Shown here in pieces: positions 42,688 through 52,094 of a DNA stretch of 52,343 nt (positions are counted from its first letter, which is position 1; each line of letters starts with the position of its first letter). The notes below the pieces were generated by a model. That model made no database searches. It saw only the letters and a list, made by a program, of their open reading frames with translations, and was not told the DNA's origin. The translations under genes were made by a program, and so were the position numbers. The stretch covers positions 1 through 52,343 of the forward strand of contig NZ_JAELTX010000019.1 of the NCBI RefSeq assembly GCF_016429065.1, written 5' to 3'. This DNA is from Pedobacter sp. ASV17. Lineage in GTDB: Bacteria > Bacteroidota > Bacteroidia > Sphingobacteriales > Sphingobacteriaceae.

Positions 42688-43824
42688 ATGCTCAAAAAAA
42701 TAACCTTGCTCCCTTTGCTGATTGCTTTAATAGGCTTGCAAAATGTGCTGGCCCAAAAGCTCAGTCATCCCAATCCTACCAAGGAAACAAAGGCCTTGTA
42801 TCAAAACTTACATGCCTTAAGCAAGAAGTATGTTTTGTTCGGTCATCAAGATGATTTGGCTTATGGCGTGGATTGGAAATATCAAGAAGGAAGAAGTGAT
42901 GTAAAAGAAACGGCAGGCGATTATCCAGCCGTGTATGGATGGGATATTGGAAGAATTGAACATGGTTCGGCAAATAATATTGACGGCGTGCCTTTTGAAA
43001 AAATGAGGGCTTACATCAAAGCGGGTTACGAGAGGGGAGCGGTTATCACCATCAGTTGGCATTTTGATAATCCGTTAACGGGCGGGTCCTCATGGGATAC
43101 TACCCGTAATACGGTGAAAGCTATTTTGCCAAAAGGCGATAAGCACGAGCTGTATAAACAATGGTTGGATAAGGCGGCCAATTTTCTGTTGAGCTTAAAA
43201 GGTGCCAAAGGCGAATACATTCCAGTATTGTTTAGGCCGTTTCATGAACTTACAGGCCGTTGGTTTTGGTGGGGCAGTAATACCACCACACCAACAGAAA
43301 TGAAAGAGGTTTGGCAATTTACGACCGATTATTTGAGGAAGACCAAAAAAATAGACCACCTCATTATGGTGTATAATACCAACGATTTTAAAACTGCAGC
43401 GGATTTTATGCGCAGTTATCCTGGCGATGACTATGTAGACGTGTTGAGCTTTGATACCTATCAATTTGACCTTAACAAGAAAGAGCATTTTATAGAAGAA
43501 ATCAGAAGGCAATCGGAAATCGTGACCAAGTTGGCGGCCGAAAAAAACAAGCTCGCAGCTTTTGCCGAAACAGGTTTCGAAAATGTGCCCGACCCCAATT
43601 GGTGGACAGGTACTTTGTGGCCAGCCATTAAAGATTATCCGCTTTCGTATGTCCTTGTTTGGCGTAATGCAGGCTACATGCCGTCTTCCAAAAAAATGCA
43701 TTACTACGCACCCTACAAAGGAGGCGTTTCGGCCGAAGATTTTAAACGTTTCTCCCAAAATCCCAAATTGTTGTTGGAGAAAAAACTCCGTACCAAAAAG
43801 ATATACCAAAACCAAACAAACTAA
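42688..43824 (+). CDS. Beta-mannanase, glycoside hydrolase family 26
   Basis: Exported endo-acting enzyme of 378 residues with a signal peptide (ends NVLAQ, type I, not a lipoprotein). The GH26 (beta/alpha)8 barrel shows the acid/base Glu187 in FRPFHELTGRWFWWG and the nucleophile Glu294 in AFAETGFENVPDPNWWT. The His-Asp pair in FGHQDDLAYG and TISWHFDNP are substrate-site residues. It releases mannobiose from beta-1,4-mannan by retaining hydrolysis. Because it lacks a lipobox it is probably periplasmic, acting after import by SusC/D. It corresponds to ManA of the Bacteroides fragilis mannan cluster. Confidence 0.95.
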   Translation: MLKKITLLPLLIALIGLQNVLAQKLSHPNPTKETKALYQNLHALSKKYVLFGHQDDLAYGVDWKYQEGRSDVKETAGDYPAVYGWDIGRIEHGSANNIDGVPFEKMRAYIKAGYERGAVITISWHFDNPLTGGSSWDTTRNTVKAILPKGDKHELYKQWLDKAANFLLSLKGAKGEYIPVLFRPFHELTGRWFWWGSNTTTPTEMKEVWQFTTDYLRKTKKIDHLIMVYNTNDFKTAADFMRSYPGDDYVDVLSFDTYQFDLNKKEHFIEEIRRQSEIVTKLAAEKNKLAAFAETGFENVPDPNWWTGTLWPAIKDYPLSYVLVWRNAGYMPSSKKMHYYAPYKGGVSAEDFKRFSQNPKLLLEKKLRTKKIYQNQTN

Positions 43825-43832
43825 CCAAACTA

Positions 43833-45659
43833 ATGAAGTTACAATTCATCGACATCGCTATCCTCGTCATTTATCTCGCCACCATGGTGCTGATTGGTTT
43901 TTACATGAAGAATAAAGCCAAACAAGACAAAGAAAGTTATCTCATGGGCGGCAAAAAGCTGCCTTGGTATATGTTGGGGCTTAGCGATGCCAGTGATATG
44001 TTCGACATCAGTGGCACCATGTGGATGGTGGCGCTATGCTTTGTTTACGGCTTTAAAAGCATCTGGATTCCTTGGCTGTGGCCAGTGTTCAACCAAGTGT
44101 TTATGATGATGTTCTTGTCCAAATGGTTAAGAAGATCGAATGCGACTACAGGTGCCGAATGGTTAAAAACGCGATTTGGCTTAACAGGAAAAGGAGTGAA
44201 TGGTTCGCATGCCATTGTCATTGCTTTTGCCCTCATTAGCTGCCTTGGTTTTTTGGCCTACGGGTTTATTGGCTTAGGCAAGTTCATCCAAGTGTTTGTG
44301 CCATGGGACTATGTGAAGGAGTATGTGCCTTTTCATATTACAGATAAATATGTGCCGCATTTTTATGGCATTGTGTTCACGCTGTTTGCCATGTTTTATT
44401 CCATTTTGGGAGGCATGCACAGCATTGTTTTGGGCGATGCCATTAAATACATCATCATGACCTTGGCCTGTTTGGCTATTGGTGTAATTGCCGTACAGCA
44501 TTTGGCTACTCAAAGTTTAAATGTGCCCCATGGTTGGAACGACCCTTTCTTTGGTTGGAAACTTAATCTCGACTGGAGCAAGATTGCCGCCGAAGCCAAT
44601 CAGAAAATTGCAGATGATGGCTTTAGCCTATTTGGTCTTTTCTTTATGATGATGTTGTTGAAAGGTGTTTTTGCCTCGTTAGCAGGACCAGCGCCTAATT
44701 ACGATATGCAAAAAATATTGAGTACCCGAAGTCCTAAGGAAGCCAGTAAAATGACGGGTTTTGTAAGCATTATTTTGCTGCCTATCCGATACACCATGGT
44801 GACTGGCTTAACTGTATTGGCACTTTTGTATTATAATCAAATTTACCTTAAGGATGCCAATGGCATCACCGATTTTGAGAAAATTTTGCCCGCCACCATT
44901 AATAATTTTCTGCCAGTGGGTGTGCTTGGTTTGGTGCTAACAGGTTTGCTGGGGGCTTTCATGGGGACTTTTAGCGGAACGTTAAATGCCGCACAAGCCT
45001 ACATCGTGAATGATATTTACTTGAAATACATTAATCCAACGGCACCTACCAAAAAAATCATCTCCATGAACTACATCGTAGGCGTGTTGGTGGTAGTTGC
45101 GGGCGTCTTTTTTGGTTTCTTGGCCAAAGATGTAAATGATATCCTGCAATGGATAGTAGGTGGTTTGTACGGCGGTTACGTAGCGGCCAACTGTTTAAAA
45201 TGGTACTGGTGGCGTTTTAATGCCAATGGCTTTTTCTGGGGAATGGCAGTAGGTATTGGAGCAGCTTTGCTGATGCCTTACGTTACTACAGGCTTGCCTT
45301 TGTTTTGGTGGCCAGCACTTTTTGCGCTATCTCTCATTGGTTGTGTGGTGGGTACTTATGCGGCTCCGCCAACAGATTTGGCTGTTTTAAAATCATTTTA
45401 TAAAAATGTAAAACCTTGGGGGTTTTGGCAGCCCATCCATGAATTGGTGGTGGCAGAAGAACCTGCTTTCAAAGGCAATAAAAATTTTAAGCTAGACATG
45501 TTCAACGTGTTTTTAGGGGTTGTTGCCCAACTGTGCTTAACCATATTTCCTATGTACCTCATTACGGGAATGTACACGCAGTTGGCAGTGAATTTGGCTG
45601 TTTTAGCCGTTATCGTAGTTATTTTAAAAAGAACCTGGTGGAATAGATTAGAAGATTAA
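43833..45659 (+). CDS. Sodium/solute symporter (SSS family), probable mannobiose importer
   Basis: Integral membrane protein of 608 residues with about 14 predicted helices; SSS family features include GGKKLPWYMLGLSDASDMFD (about 31-50), the GAFMGTFSGTLNAAQAYIVND helix (about 376-396) and the repeated WLRRSNATTGAEWLKTRFG loop. It probably couples sodium entry to uptake of mannobiose or a related disaccharide, since the next two genes act on intracellular mannobiose. Located 8 bp after the GH26 gene. A SGLT-type symporter occupies the same position in the B. fragilis cluster. Confidence 0.93.
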   Translation: MKLQFIDIAILVIYLATMVLIGFYMKNKAKQDKESYLMGGKKLPWYMLGLSDASDMFDISGTMWMVALCFVYGFKSIWIPWLWPVFNQVFMMMFLSKWLRRSNATTGAEWLKTRFGLTGKGVNGSHAIVIAFALISCLGFLAYGFIGLGKFIQVFVPWDYVKEYVPFHITDKYVPHFYGIVFTLFAMFYSILGGMHSIVLGDAIKYIIMTLACLAIGVIAVQHLATQSLNVPHGWNDPFFGWKLNLDWSKIAAEANQKIADDGFSLFGLFFMMMLLKGVFASLAGPAPNYDMQKILSTRSPKEASKMTGFVSIILLPIRYTMVTGLTVLALLYYNQIYLKDANGITDFEKILPATINNFLPVGVLGLVLTGLLGAFMGTFSGTLNAAQAYIVNDIYLKYINPTAPTKKIISMNYIVGVLVVVAGVFFGFLAKDVNDILQWIVGGLYGGYVAANCLKWYWWRFNANGFFWGMAVGIGAALLMPYVTTGLPLFWWPALFALSLIGCVVGTYAAPPTDLAVLKSFYKNVKPWGFWQPIHELVVAEEPAFKGNKNFKLDMFNVFLGVVAQLCLTIFPMYLITGMYTQLAVNLAVLAVIVVILKRTWWNRLED

Positions 45660-45662
45660 AAC

Positions 45663-46883
45663 ATGAAGACAAATTTCGAAGAGCGTATTTTACAGATGAC
45701 AAAAGCTCACCAACAATTGATACAGGAGCCAAATCAAAAGCTAGCCACAGAGAATGGTATCTACCATCGGTATCAAAATCCAGTATTAACGGCTCAACAT
45801 ATTCCGCTGAATTGGAGGTTCGATTTTAATCCCTTGACCAACCCGTTTTTGATAGAACGATTTGGGGTAAACGCAGTACTGAATGCGGGCGCCATTAAAT
45901 TCGATGGAAAATATATCCTCATGGCGAGGGTAGAAGGCAAGGACCGAAAGTCTTTTTTTGCCATCGCTGAAAGCCCAAATGGCGTAGCTCAATTTAAGTT
46001 TTGGGATAAGCCTGTGGTGATGCCCGAAACAGAAAATCCCGATACGAATATTTACGATATCAGGTTGGTGGCTCACGAAGACGGTTGGATTTACGGTTTG
46101 TTTTGTACGGAAAGGAGAGACCCCAAGGCCAGTAAAGGCGATCAATCGGCAGCCATCGCACAATGTGGCATTGCCCGAACCAAGGACCTTGAAAATTGGG
46201 AACGTTTAGCGGATTTAAAAACCAATTCGGCACAACAGCGAAACGTGGTGTTGCATCCCGAGTTTGTGAATGGGAAATATGCATTTTACACCCGTCCGCA
46301 AGATAGCTTCATTGAAGCTGGAAATGGTGGCGGCATTGGTTTTGGCTTGTCTGATACCATTGAAAATGCCGAAGTAAAAGAAGAAAAGGTGATTGACCAA
46401 AAGCAATATCATACCGTTTACGAAGCCAAAAACGGGCAGGGGCCAGCACCTATTAGAACCGAAAAAGGTTGGTTGCATTTGGCGCATGGCGTACGAAATA
46501 CCGCTGCGGGTTTACGATATGTGCTGTATATGTTCATGACCGATTTACATGACCTAACCAAGGTGACGTATAAGCCAGCGGGCTATTTTATTGCGCCCGA
46601 AGGTGAGGAAAGAGTAGGCGATGTATCAAACGTGGTTTTTTCCAATGGATGGATATTGGATGATGACGGAACGGTGTACATCTATTATGCTTCTTCAGAT
46701 ACCAGAATGCATGTGGCGACCACAAGTATAGCACAGTTGCTGGATTACGTAACCCATAATCCAGAAGACGGTTTGAGGTCTGCCACTTCTGTTCAAACCA
46801 TCATCAATATCATCGACAACAACCAAAAAAACGAAGAAGAAAAAAATATGCTGGTAAATTTGAACGGAAAGGTAAGTTTGTAG
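45663..46883 (+). CDS. 4-O-beta-D-mannosyl-D-glucose phosphorylase (GH130)
   Basis: Cytoplasmic glycoside phosphorylase of 406 residues. GH130 subfamily 1 features are RFGVNAVLNAGAIKFDGKY, MARVEGKDRKSFFAIAES, the probable acid Asp132 in NPDTNIYDIRLV, CGIARTKDLENWER, and GDVSNVVFSNGWILDDDG. It uses phosphate to cleave mannosyl-beta-1,4-glucose to mannose-1-phosphate and glucose, saving one ATP. The next gene encodes the epimerase that makes its substrate, which fixes the subfamily choice. A mannosyl-N-acetylglucosamine phosphorylase (subfamily 2) is the alternative, but context disagrees. It has no signal peptide. Confidence 0.93.
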   Translation: MKTNFEERILQMTKAHQQLIQEPNQKLATENGIYHRYQNPVLTAQHIPLNWRFDFNPLTNPFLIERFGVNAVLNAGAIKFDGKYILMARVEGKDRKSFFAIAESPNGVAQFKFWDKPVVMPETENPDTNIYDIRLVAHEDGWIYGLFCTERRDPKASKGDQSAAIAQCGIARTKDLENWERLADLKTNSAQQRNVVLHPEFVNGKYAFYTRPQDSFIEAGNGGGIGFGLSDTIENAEVKEEKVIDQKQYHTVYEAKNGQGPAPIRTEKGWLHLAHGVRNTAAGLRYVLYMFMTDLHDLTKVTYKPAGYFIAPEGEERVGDVSNVVFSNGWILDDDGTVYIYYASSDTRMHVATTSIAQLLDYVTHNPEDGLRSATSVQTIINIIDNNQKNEEEKNMLVNLNGKVSL

Positions 46884-46885
46884 GC

Positions 46886-48088
46886 ATGGGCTCCATCTCC
46901 ATTGAACAATATCAACAAGAATTAGGAACAGAACTAAATCACTTATTGCAATGGTGGTCTACCTATGCCGTGGATGAACAGCAAGGTGGTTTTTATGGGC
47001 AGGTCAATCATTTGAACCAAGCCCAGCCTGCAGCCAAGGGATTGGTGTTGAATACCCGCATCCTTTATACTTTTTCATCGGCATATCTGTTAAGCAATAA
47101 AGAAGGCGATTTGCAGCTTGCAAACCGAGCCTATCGGTACCTGCTCGACTTTTTTTATGATGAGCTCAATGGAGGGTTTTATTGGTCGTTAAACCCAGAT
47201 GGCACCTTGCTGGACGGTAAAAAGCAGGTTTACGGACAGGCTTTTGCCATTTATGCTTTAAGTGAATACTATAAAGCTACCTGTAATGAAGAAGCTCTTG
47301 AATTAGCAAAAGCCACTTATCAGTTGCTTGAAAAATATAGCTATGATGAAGTGTATACGGGCTATATTGAAGCGCATGACCAAGCTTGGGGCCTTATTGC
47401 CGATTTACGTTTGAGCGAAAAGGACCAAAACGAAAAAAAATCGATGAATACGCATTTGCATGTGATAGAAGCTTATGCCAATTTGTATCGCGTTTGGCCT
47501 AGTGGGCCCTTAAAAAATGCCATTGTCCAACTATTGGACAATTTCCGTGAGCATATTGTCGATTCGAAGAACTTCCATTTGCATTTGTTTTTTGCGGAGA
47601 ACTGGCAAGTGAAATCCTCTTTGGTTTCTTTCGGGCACGACATTGAGGCCGCTTGGTTATTGTTTGAAGCTGCGGAAATCATTAATGACCAAACGCAAAT
47701 GACCTATTTTAAGCAATTGGCTTTAAAGATGGCCGATGCTGCCGTTAAAGGTTTAGCTGAAAACGGCGGATTGCTGTATGAATATGATGCGGCAACAAAT
47801 CATTGGATAAAAGAATATCATTGGTGGCCCCAAGCCGAAGCCATGGTGGGTTTTTTTAATGCTTGGCAATTATCCGCAAAGGAGCAATACCTGCAACAAT
47901 CCCTAAATAGCTGGGCTTTTGTGAAAAAACACCTCAAAGACCAAGCAAATGGGGAATGGTTTTGGGGTGTCGGCGAAAATCTTAATCCTATGGATGAAGT
48001 GAAAGCAGGTTTTTGGAAATGCCCTTACCATAACGGCAGGGCCTGTATAGAATTGGTTAAACGAATTTCACGAACCCATTCAATTTAA
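46886..48088 (+). CDS. Cellobiose 2-epimerase (mannobiose-converting)
   Basis: (alpha/alpha)6-barrel epimerase of 400 residues, N-acyl-D-glucosamine 2-epimerase superfamily. The catalytic histidines are visible: His190 in MNTHLHVIEAY, His251 in SFGHDIEAAW and His382 in PYHNGRACIE; the latter two are 131 apart, as in characterised cellobiose 2-epimerases. WWPQAEAMVGF is also conserved. It converts mannobiose (Man-beta-1,4-Man) to Man-beta-1,4-Glc for the phosphorylase encoded 2 bp upstream. Last gene of the operon; its stop overlaps the stop of the convergent regulator. Confidence 0.95.
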   Translation: MGSISIEQYQQELGTELNHLLQWWSTYAVDEQQGGFYGQVNHLNQAQPAAKGLVLNTRILYTFSSAYLLSNKEGDLQLANRAYRYLLDFFYDELNGGFYWSLNPDGTLLDGKKQVYGQAFAIYALSEYYKATCNEEALELAKATYQLLEKYSYDEVYTGYIEAHDQAWGLIADLRLSEKDQNEKKSMNTHLHVIEAYANLYRVWPSGPLKNAIVQLLDNFREHIVDSKNFHLHLFFAENWQVKSSLVSFGHDIEAAWLLFEAAEIINDQTQMTYFKQLALKMADAAVKGLAENGGLLYEYDAATNHWIKEYHWWPQAEAMVGFFNAWQLSAKEQYLQQSLNSWAFVKKHLKDQANGEWFWGVGENLNPMDEVKAGFWKCPYHNGRACIELVKRISRTHSI

Positions 48089-49038
48089 GCCTTGTTGATT
48101 TCGTCTATCAGCTTGTCGCATTCGGCAAAGGCCTGATAAAGGTATTTGTTCCGATGTTTTTCTCCCTGTCCGCTAAAAGCAACCGATTTGCTGATGAGTC
48201 CTTTAATCCAATCTTTGGTTTGCAGGCAAAAGGTTTGGTCTTCCGTTTTTAGGTAATTGTAGGTGTTAAATCTGTTGTAGCACAACATTGACTGTTCAAG
48301 GTCGACTAAGTAGGTAATGCCGCCTAATACATCACAATGGTACCAGTTAAAAGAGTGCGTGGTGTCAATGGTTTTTTTACTGCCAATGGCGTACATGCTG
48401 ATATCGGTAAGGCAGTACCGTAACTGTTCCACAATGGCCACAGCGTCGGCTTTATTGGCAATGTGACCCGCTTCGAAACTATATCTTATTTGTTCAATGG
48501 TGCCATGTATGGTATCCTTAGCCCAAATTTCGGTACTTGGAATTTCCAGATAAACCTGATGAAGTTCTAGGGCAATATCTAAAATGCTGCTAGGTAATTT
48601 CTCTAAATCAAACTGCTGCATGCTGGGGTTGTTTGCCCAATAAAACAATTTGAAAGCCGTTAACGTGGGGTATTTGAAAAAGTGAAAAATAGGGACATCA
48701 TCGCTGGTTACCGTAATGTGTTTTTGCTTGCTTTTTTGAATCTGTTTCATGGTCGCCAGCATTTCCTTTAAGTATTCCGTCATGTGTTCCGCTTGGTCGC
48801 TATGACTTACGTAATTAAAGGTAACCGTAGGTAATTGGCTAGGTTGATATTGGAAAGGCACACCAAAGCCATCGGCCAGTTTGGTGATTTGGTTGATGTT
48901 CAAAAGACTGGTGCCCCGTATCTTCTTATAAGCTTCGTTAGTGCTAATTCCTAAAATATCAGCCACACTTTGTGCCAAATTTTGATAACTGGGTAAGGTT
49001 TGCTTGATGCGTTCAAAGAAATTAGCTTGCTCGTTCAT
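48085..49038 (-). CDS. Helix-turn-helix regulator-like protein, uncharacterised
   Basis: Protein of 317 residues. The N-terminal segment (about 18-60, YQNLAQSVADILGISTNEAY then a second helix pair INQITKLADGFGV) fits a lambda-repressor-type (XRE/BetR-like) helix-turn-helix. The remaining 250 residues are mostly helical and carry no known enzymatic motif; they may be a sensor domain. The gene is convergent to the epimerase gene and the two stop codons overlap (48085-48088), so transcripts of one extend antisense into the other. It may relate to the mannan locus, but this is inference. Confidence 0.75.
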   Translation of the reverse strand: MNEQANFFERIKQTLPSYQNLAQSVADILGISTNEAYKKIRGTSLLNINQITKLADGFGVPFQYQPSQLPTVTFNYVSHSDQAEHMTEYLKEMLATMKQIQKSKQKHITVTSDDVPIFHFFKYPTLTAFKLFYWANNPSMQQFDLEKLPSSILDIALELHQVYLEIPSTEIWAKDTIHGTIEQIRYSFEAGHIANKADAVAIVEQLRYCLTDISMYAIGSKKTIDTTHSFNWYHCDVLGGITYLVDLEQSMLCYNRFNTYNYLKTEDQTFCLQTKDWIKGLISKSVAFSGQGEKHRNKYLYQAFAECDKLIDEINKA

Positions 49039-49219
49039 CGTTAAAAGATTATTCTATAAGTAAATATAGTGGTAAAAGAATAATTTTTGGCTATAAAAGT
49101 AAATCTAATGTATCTTTTAGCTTTATGATTTGATTGAAATGACTTATTTTTTATCTTAAAAGGTTTATTCGGTTGGTATGATGTGTCTTATTAAGATTAT
49201 TTAGCGGATTTGTGTCCTG

Positions 49220-49227
49220 TAATTTTG
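49220..49227 (+). promoter_or_regulatory. -7 box of the secreted 306-aa protein gene
   Basis: TAATTTTG matches TAnnTTTG exactly, 22 bp upstream of the ATG at 49250. This lies in a 211-bp divergent AT-rich gap. Confidence 0.5.
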
Positions 49228-49249
49228 AGGTATACTAATTATCCATAAA

Positions 49250-50170
49250 ATGAAAAAAGTCATATTAATTGTCGTGAGTGTGATGTTGATTGCATTTGCG
49301 GCCTTTGCTCAAAATGAAAATCAATTGTTCGGTAGGCTTCAGGGAATTTACAGTAGTGGAACTGATTTTTTTAATGTAGACGGGATAGAAATTACCAGTC
49401 AAACCAAAGCGGAGGAATTTAATAAGAAAAACATCTTAAAGCATTTTTCTAAGTTCAAAATTAAAGAGAAGGATTTGGTGCAGGGAGACACTACCCTTGG
49501 GTTTCGCAATTTTTATGTCGTTAAAAAGTACGAAGAGCCAAAAGGCAGTCCTAATAGTGTGTCCTATTATTTTGTTGAAAATAAAAACAACCAGTTGCTA
49601 GCCATCACTTTTGCTTCCCTTATGGCTACAAATCAATCCTTGGAGCGTCAACTAGTTCCCTTAATTAGGGATGGCGCAATACCACCTCGCATTTTTAGTT
49701 CCTTTGGTACCGATAGCATTAATTTCGCTGGAAGACAGATTAAGATAGGAAGGAACTGTACTTGGCGAGGAGTGAATAATATGCAGTGTCCATCTTATGG
49801 GCAAATGAGTTGGAGTGTTCACGGAACTTTAGCAAGCGCCCAACAGGACATTGATAGCCAAGTGGCTAGAATCTTCAATCAAAAGAAAGGTAAAACGGTT
49901 TTAGATACCACCGTTGCGGTGGTTTTTGAAGGAACAGAGGTTTCCGCTCGAAAAATTGTTTACGATTTCACTGGAATCACTTCTTTGCTACTGACCATGG
50001 AGGGTGGCAAAAGGCTCAATATTTATTTTGTGGTGGCGCCAGTTCGTAATAACTACGTCAGTTGTGTAATGAGTTTTTGGGACACCGACCAAATCAATAA
50101 AAGCGGACTTCCTCCTTTATTGGAGCGAGTGATGAGTTTGAAAAGTAATTCGTCAGAGACTAACCATTAA
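49250..50170 (+). CDS. Secreted protein of unknown function
   Basis: Protein of 306 residues with a signal peptide (MKKVILIVVSVMLIAFAAFA). I do not recognise a family. The mature part is a mixed alpha/beta chain with repeated strands (FRNFYVVKKYEE, SVSYYFVENKNNQLLAITF, TVAVVFEGTEVSARKIVYDF, RLNIYFVVAP) and an RNCTWRGVNNMQCPSYG stretch with two cysteines 10 residues apart that could pair in the periplasm. No catalytic motif is apparent. It shares direction and 54-bp spacing with the next small barrel protein, so they may be one transcript. Confidence 0.7.
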   Translation: MKKVILIVVSVMLIAFAAFAQNENQLFGRLQGIYSSGTDFFNVDGIEITSQTKAEEFNKKNILKHFSKFKIKEKDLVQGDTTLGFRNFYVVKKYEEPKGSPNSVSYYFVENKNNQLLAITFASLMATNQSLERQLVPLIRDGAIPPRIFSSFGTDSINFAGRQIKIGRNCTWRGVNNMQCPSYGQMSWSVHGTLASAQQDIDSQVARIFNQKKGKTVLDTTVAVVFEGTEVSARKIVYDFTGITSLLLTMEGGKRLNIYFVVAPVRNNYVSCVMSFWDTDQINKSGLPPLLERVMSLKSNSSETNH

Positions 50171-50224
50171 GGCAGAAATCACTGCTTTCATTCCTATCAT
50201 TTTAATCAATTAAAAACTAAAAAG

Positions 50225-50806
50225 ATGAAGACGATAATCATTTCATTAGGAGTGCTACTATGCTCTTTTTTTAACGTTTCTGCACAAAAAAATAAGGATT
50301 TGAATTTTGATAATTTATATTTTTTTGCGCAGGTAGGGGCAATTGATGATTACAGTGTGTTCATCCAAGGAGGGGCATATCTGCAATACGAAAAACATTA
50401 TTTTAGGCTAAGTGCAGCCGACGGCATGGATGGAGAAAGTGAGGCGCAAAAGCGCTTTCATCAATCTCATGATAATTGTGAGTGTAGGGTTGATGTGAGA
50501 AGTATCAGGACATTTAATATGGAGTACGGCAGGGTTTATAAGTTCTTCAGGAGGCAGCAAATCGGCTTTTCTTCTGGTCTTTCGGTAGTGACTAAAACAG
50601 ACCCTGATGTTGCTTTTAATCAGAATAGAAAACCTTGGGAGGATGAAAAGTTTAAAAAGAGAGTCACGGTTGGACTACCTTATGAATTAAGATATAGCTT
50701 GATGTTCAGTAGGCGAATTGGTATAGGCTGTTCTTATTACGGAAACTTGAACGCTAGGAAAAATTTTAATGCGGTATCTGTTGGATTAGCCCTGGGATTG
50801 TTTTAG
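50225..50806 (+). CDS. Small outer-membrane barrel-like protein, unknown
   Basis: Protein of 193 residues with a signal peptide (MKTIIISLGVLLCSFFNVSA). The mature part is short amphipathic strands (LYFFAQVGAIDDYSVFIQGG, QIGFSSGLSVV, IGIGCSYYGN) ending in VSVGLALGLF with a C-terminal phenylalanine, consistent with an eight-stranded outer-membrane barrel. A NCECR motif (two cysteines) lies mid-protein in an extracellular-type loop. No family is recognised. Confidence 0.68.
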   Translation: MKTIIISLGVLLCSFFNVSAQKNKDLNFDNLYFFAQVGAIDDYSVFIQGGAYLQYEKHYFRLSAADGMDGESEAQKRFHQSHDNCECRVDVRSIRTFNMEYGRVYKFFRRQQIGFSSGLSVVTKTDPDVAFNQNRKPWEDEKFKKRVTVGLPYELRYSLMFSRRIGIGCSYYGNLNARKNFNAVSVGLALGLF

Positions 50807-50909
50807 ACAAAGTAATTTCAATGTTAAAAAGCAAAAGAATGAGGGGGAGATAGGGCTGTTGTCTGTGTTTTTGCAGACCTTTGCGGAAAATAATATCCCC
50901 CCTTCTTCC

Positions 50910-52094
50910 ATGTCAACAATTGCCGATAATTCTGATTTGTCCGTTAAAGAAACCAGTAAGTATAGTAAAAAGACCATTCGTTTAGCGGTATCGCTATTTT
51001 ACTTTGGCCAGGGGCTGGTATTTGCCAGTTGGGCCAGTCGTATTCCCGATTTAAAGACAACTTTGAACCTTTCAGATGCCGCTTTGGGCAGTATCTTATT
51101 GGCTTTGCCTATTGGTCAGCTCATTACTATGCCGCTTTCGGGACGTTTGGTGGCTGTTTTTGGAAGTAAGAAAATATTAACGATGGCTACGCCACTTTAC
51201 GCACTTTGTTTGACCAATTTGGCTTTGGCTACACATGGTTGGCAGCTCGCATTGTTTTTACTACTGTTTGGCATTTCTGGGAACCTATGCAACATTGCGT
51301 TAAATACGCAAGCGGTAACTGCGGAAGGACATTATGGTAAGCCAATCATGTCTTCGTTCCATGGTTCCTGGAGCTTGGGCCTTTTTACAGGTGCCTTGGT
51401 GGGTTTGTTGATGATGAACTTGCATTTAACCACCACTACGCATTTTTGGATTATTGCTGCCATAGGCTGGACGCATATTTTTATCAACCATCGGTTTTTG
51501 TTGATTGGTAAAGCGGTACAAAAGGAAAAGCCTAAGTTTTTAATGAAGCCGCAAGGTGTTTTGGTGCAGCTGGGTGTGATTGCTTTTTGTAGCATGGCTA
51601 CCGAGGGCGCAATGATGGATTGGAGTGGGGTTTACTTTAAGGAAATTGTACATGCTCCCGTAAAATGGATTATCTTAGGTTATGCTTCTTACTCCGCCAT
51701 GATGACCATCGGTCGCTTTATTGGCGATAAGTTTATTGCTTCCTTTGGCAGAAAAACCATGTTGCAAATTTGCGGTGTAGTGATTTCTACAGGAATGTTT
51801 TTGTCGGTAGCTTTCCCTAATTTGGTGGTGGCCACTATCGGTTTTATGATGGTGGGTATTGGTGTTTCGGTAATTATTCCAATGACTTATACCATTGCTG
51901 GTAATAACGATAAAATCCCCTCTAGTTTGGCCATTGCCATGGTTTCTAGTATTGGTTACTTTGGCTTTTTAATGGGACCACCGTTAATTGGTTACATTTC
52001 GGAGCTGTTTAGCTTACGTTATTCATTTGCGGTAGTAGGCTGTTTTGGTATTCTAATCAGTTTGTTGGTTCGTAAGATTAGTGCAATTAGGTAG
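50910..52094 (+). CDS. MFS transporter
   Basis: Integral membrane protein of 394 residues with about 12 hydrophobic helices. It has the MFS loop 2-3 motif variant (GRLVAVFGSKKI, about 80-91) after LPIGQLITMPLS, and a repeated signal in the second half (GRFIGDKFIASFGRKTML, about 255-272). The start LAVSLFYFGQGLVFASWASRIPDLKT (first helix, shown for position) resembles YbjJ/FucP-like sugar or drug permeases. Substrate unknown. The frame continues 17 codons upstream to a TTG at 50859, but the ATG at 50910 is preferred. Probably an independent gene. Confidence 0.88.
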   Translation: MSTIADNSDLSVKETSKYSKKTIRLAVSLFYFGQGLVFASWASRIPDLKTTLNLSDAALGSILLALPIGQLITMPLSGRLVAVFGSKKILTMATPLYALCLTNLALATHGWQLALFLLLFGISGNLCNIALNTQAVTAEGHYGKPIMSSFHGSWSLGLFTGALVGLLMMNLHLTTTTHFWIIAAIGWTHIFINHRFLLIGKAVQKEKPKFLMKPQGVLVQLGVIAFCSMATEGAMMDWSGVYFKEIVHAPVKWIILGYASYSAMMTIGRFIGDKFIASFGRKTMLQICGVVISTGMFLSVAFPNLVVATIGFMMVGIGVSVIIPMTYTIAGNNDKIPSSLAIAMVSSIGYFGFLMGPPLIGYISELFSLRYSFAVVGCFGILISLLVRKISAIR

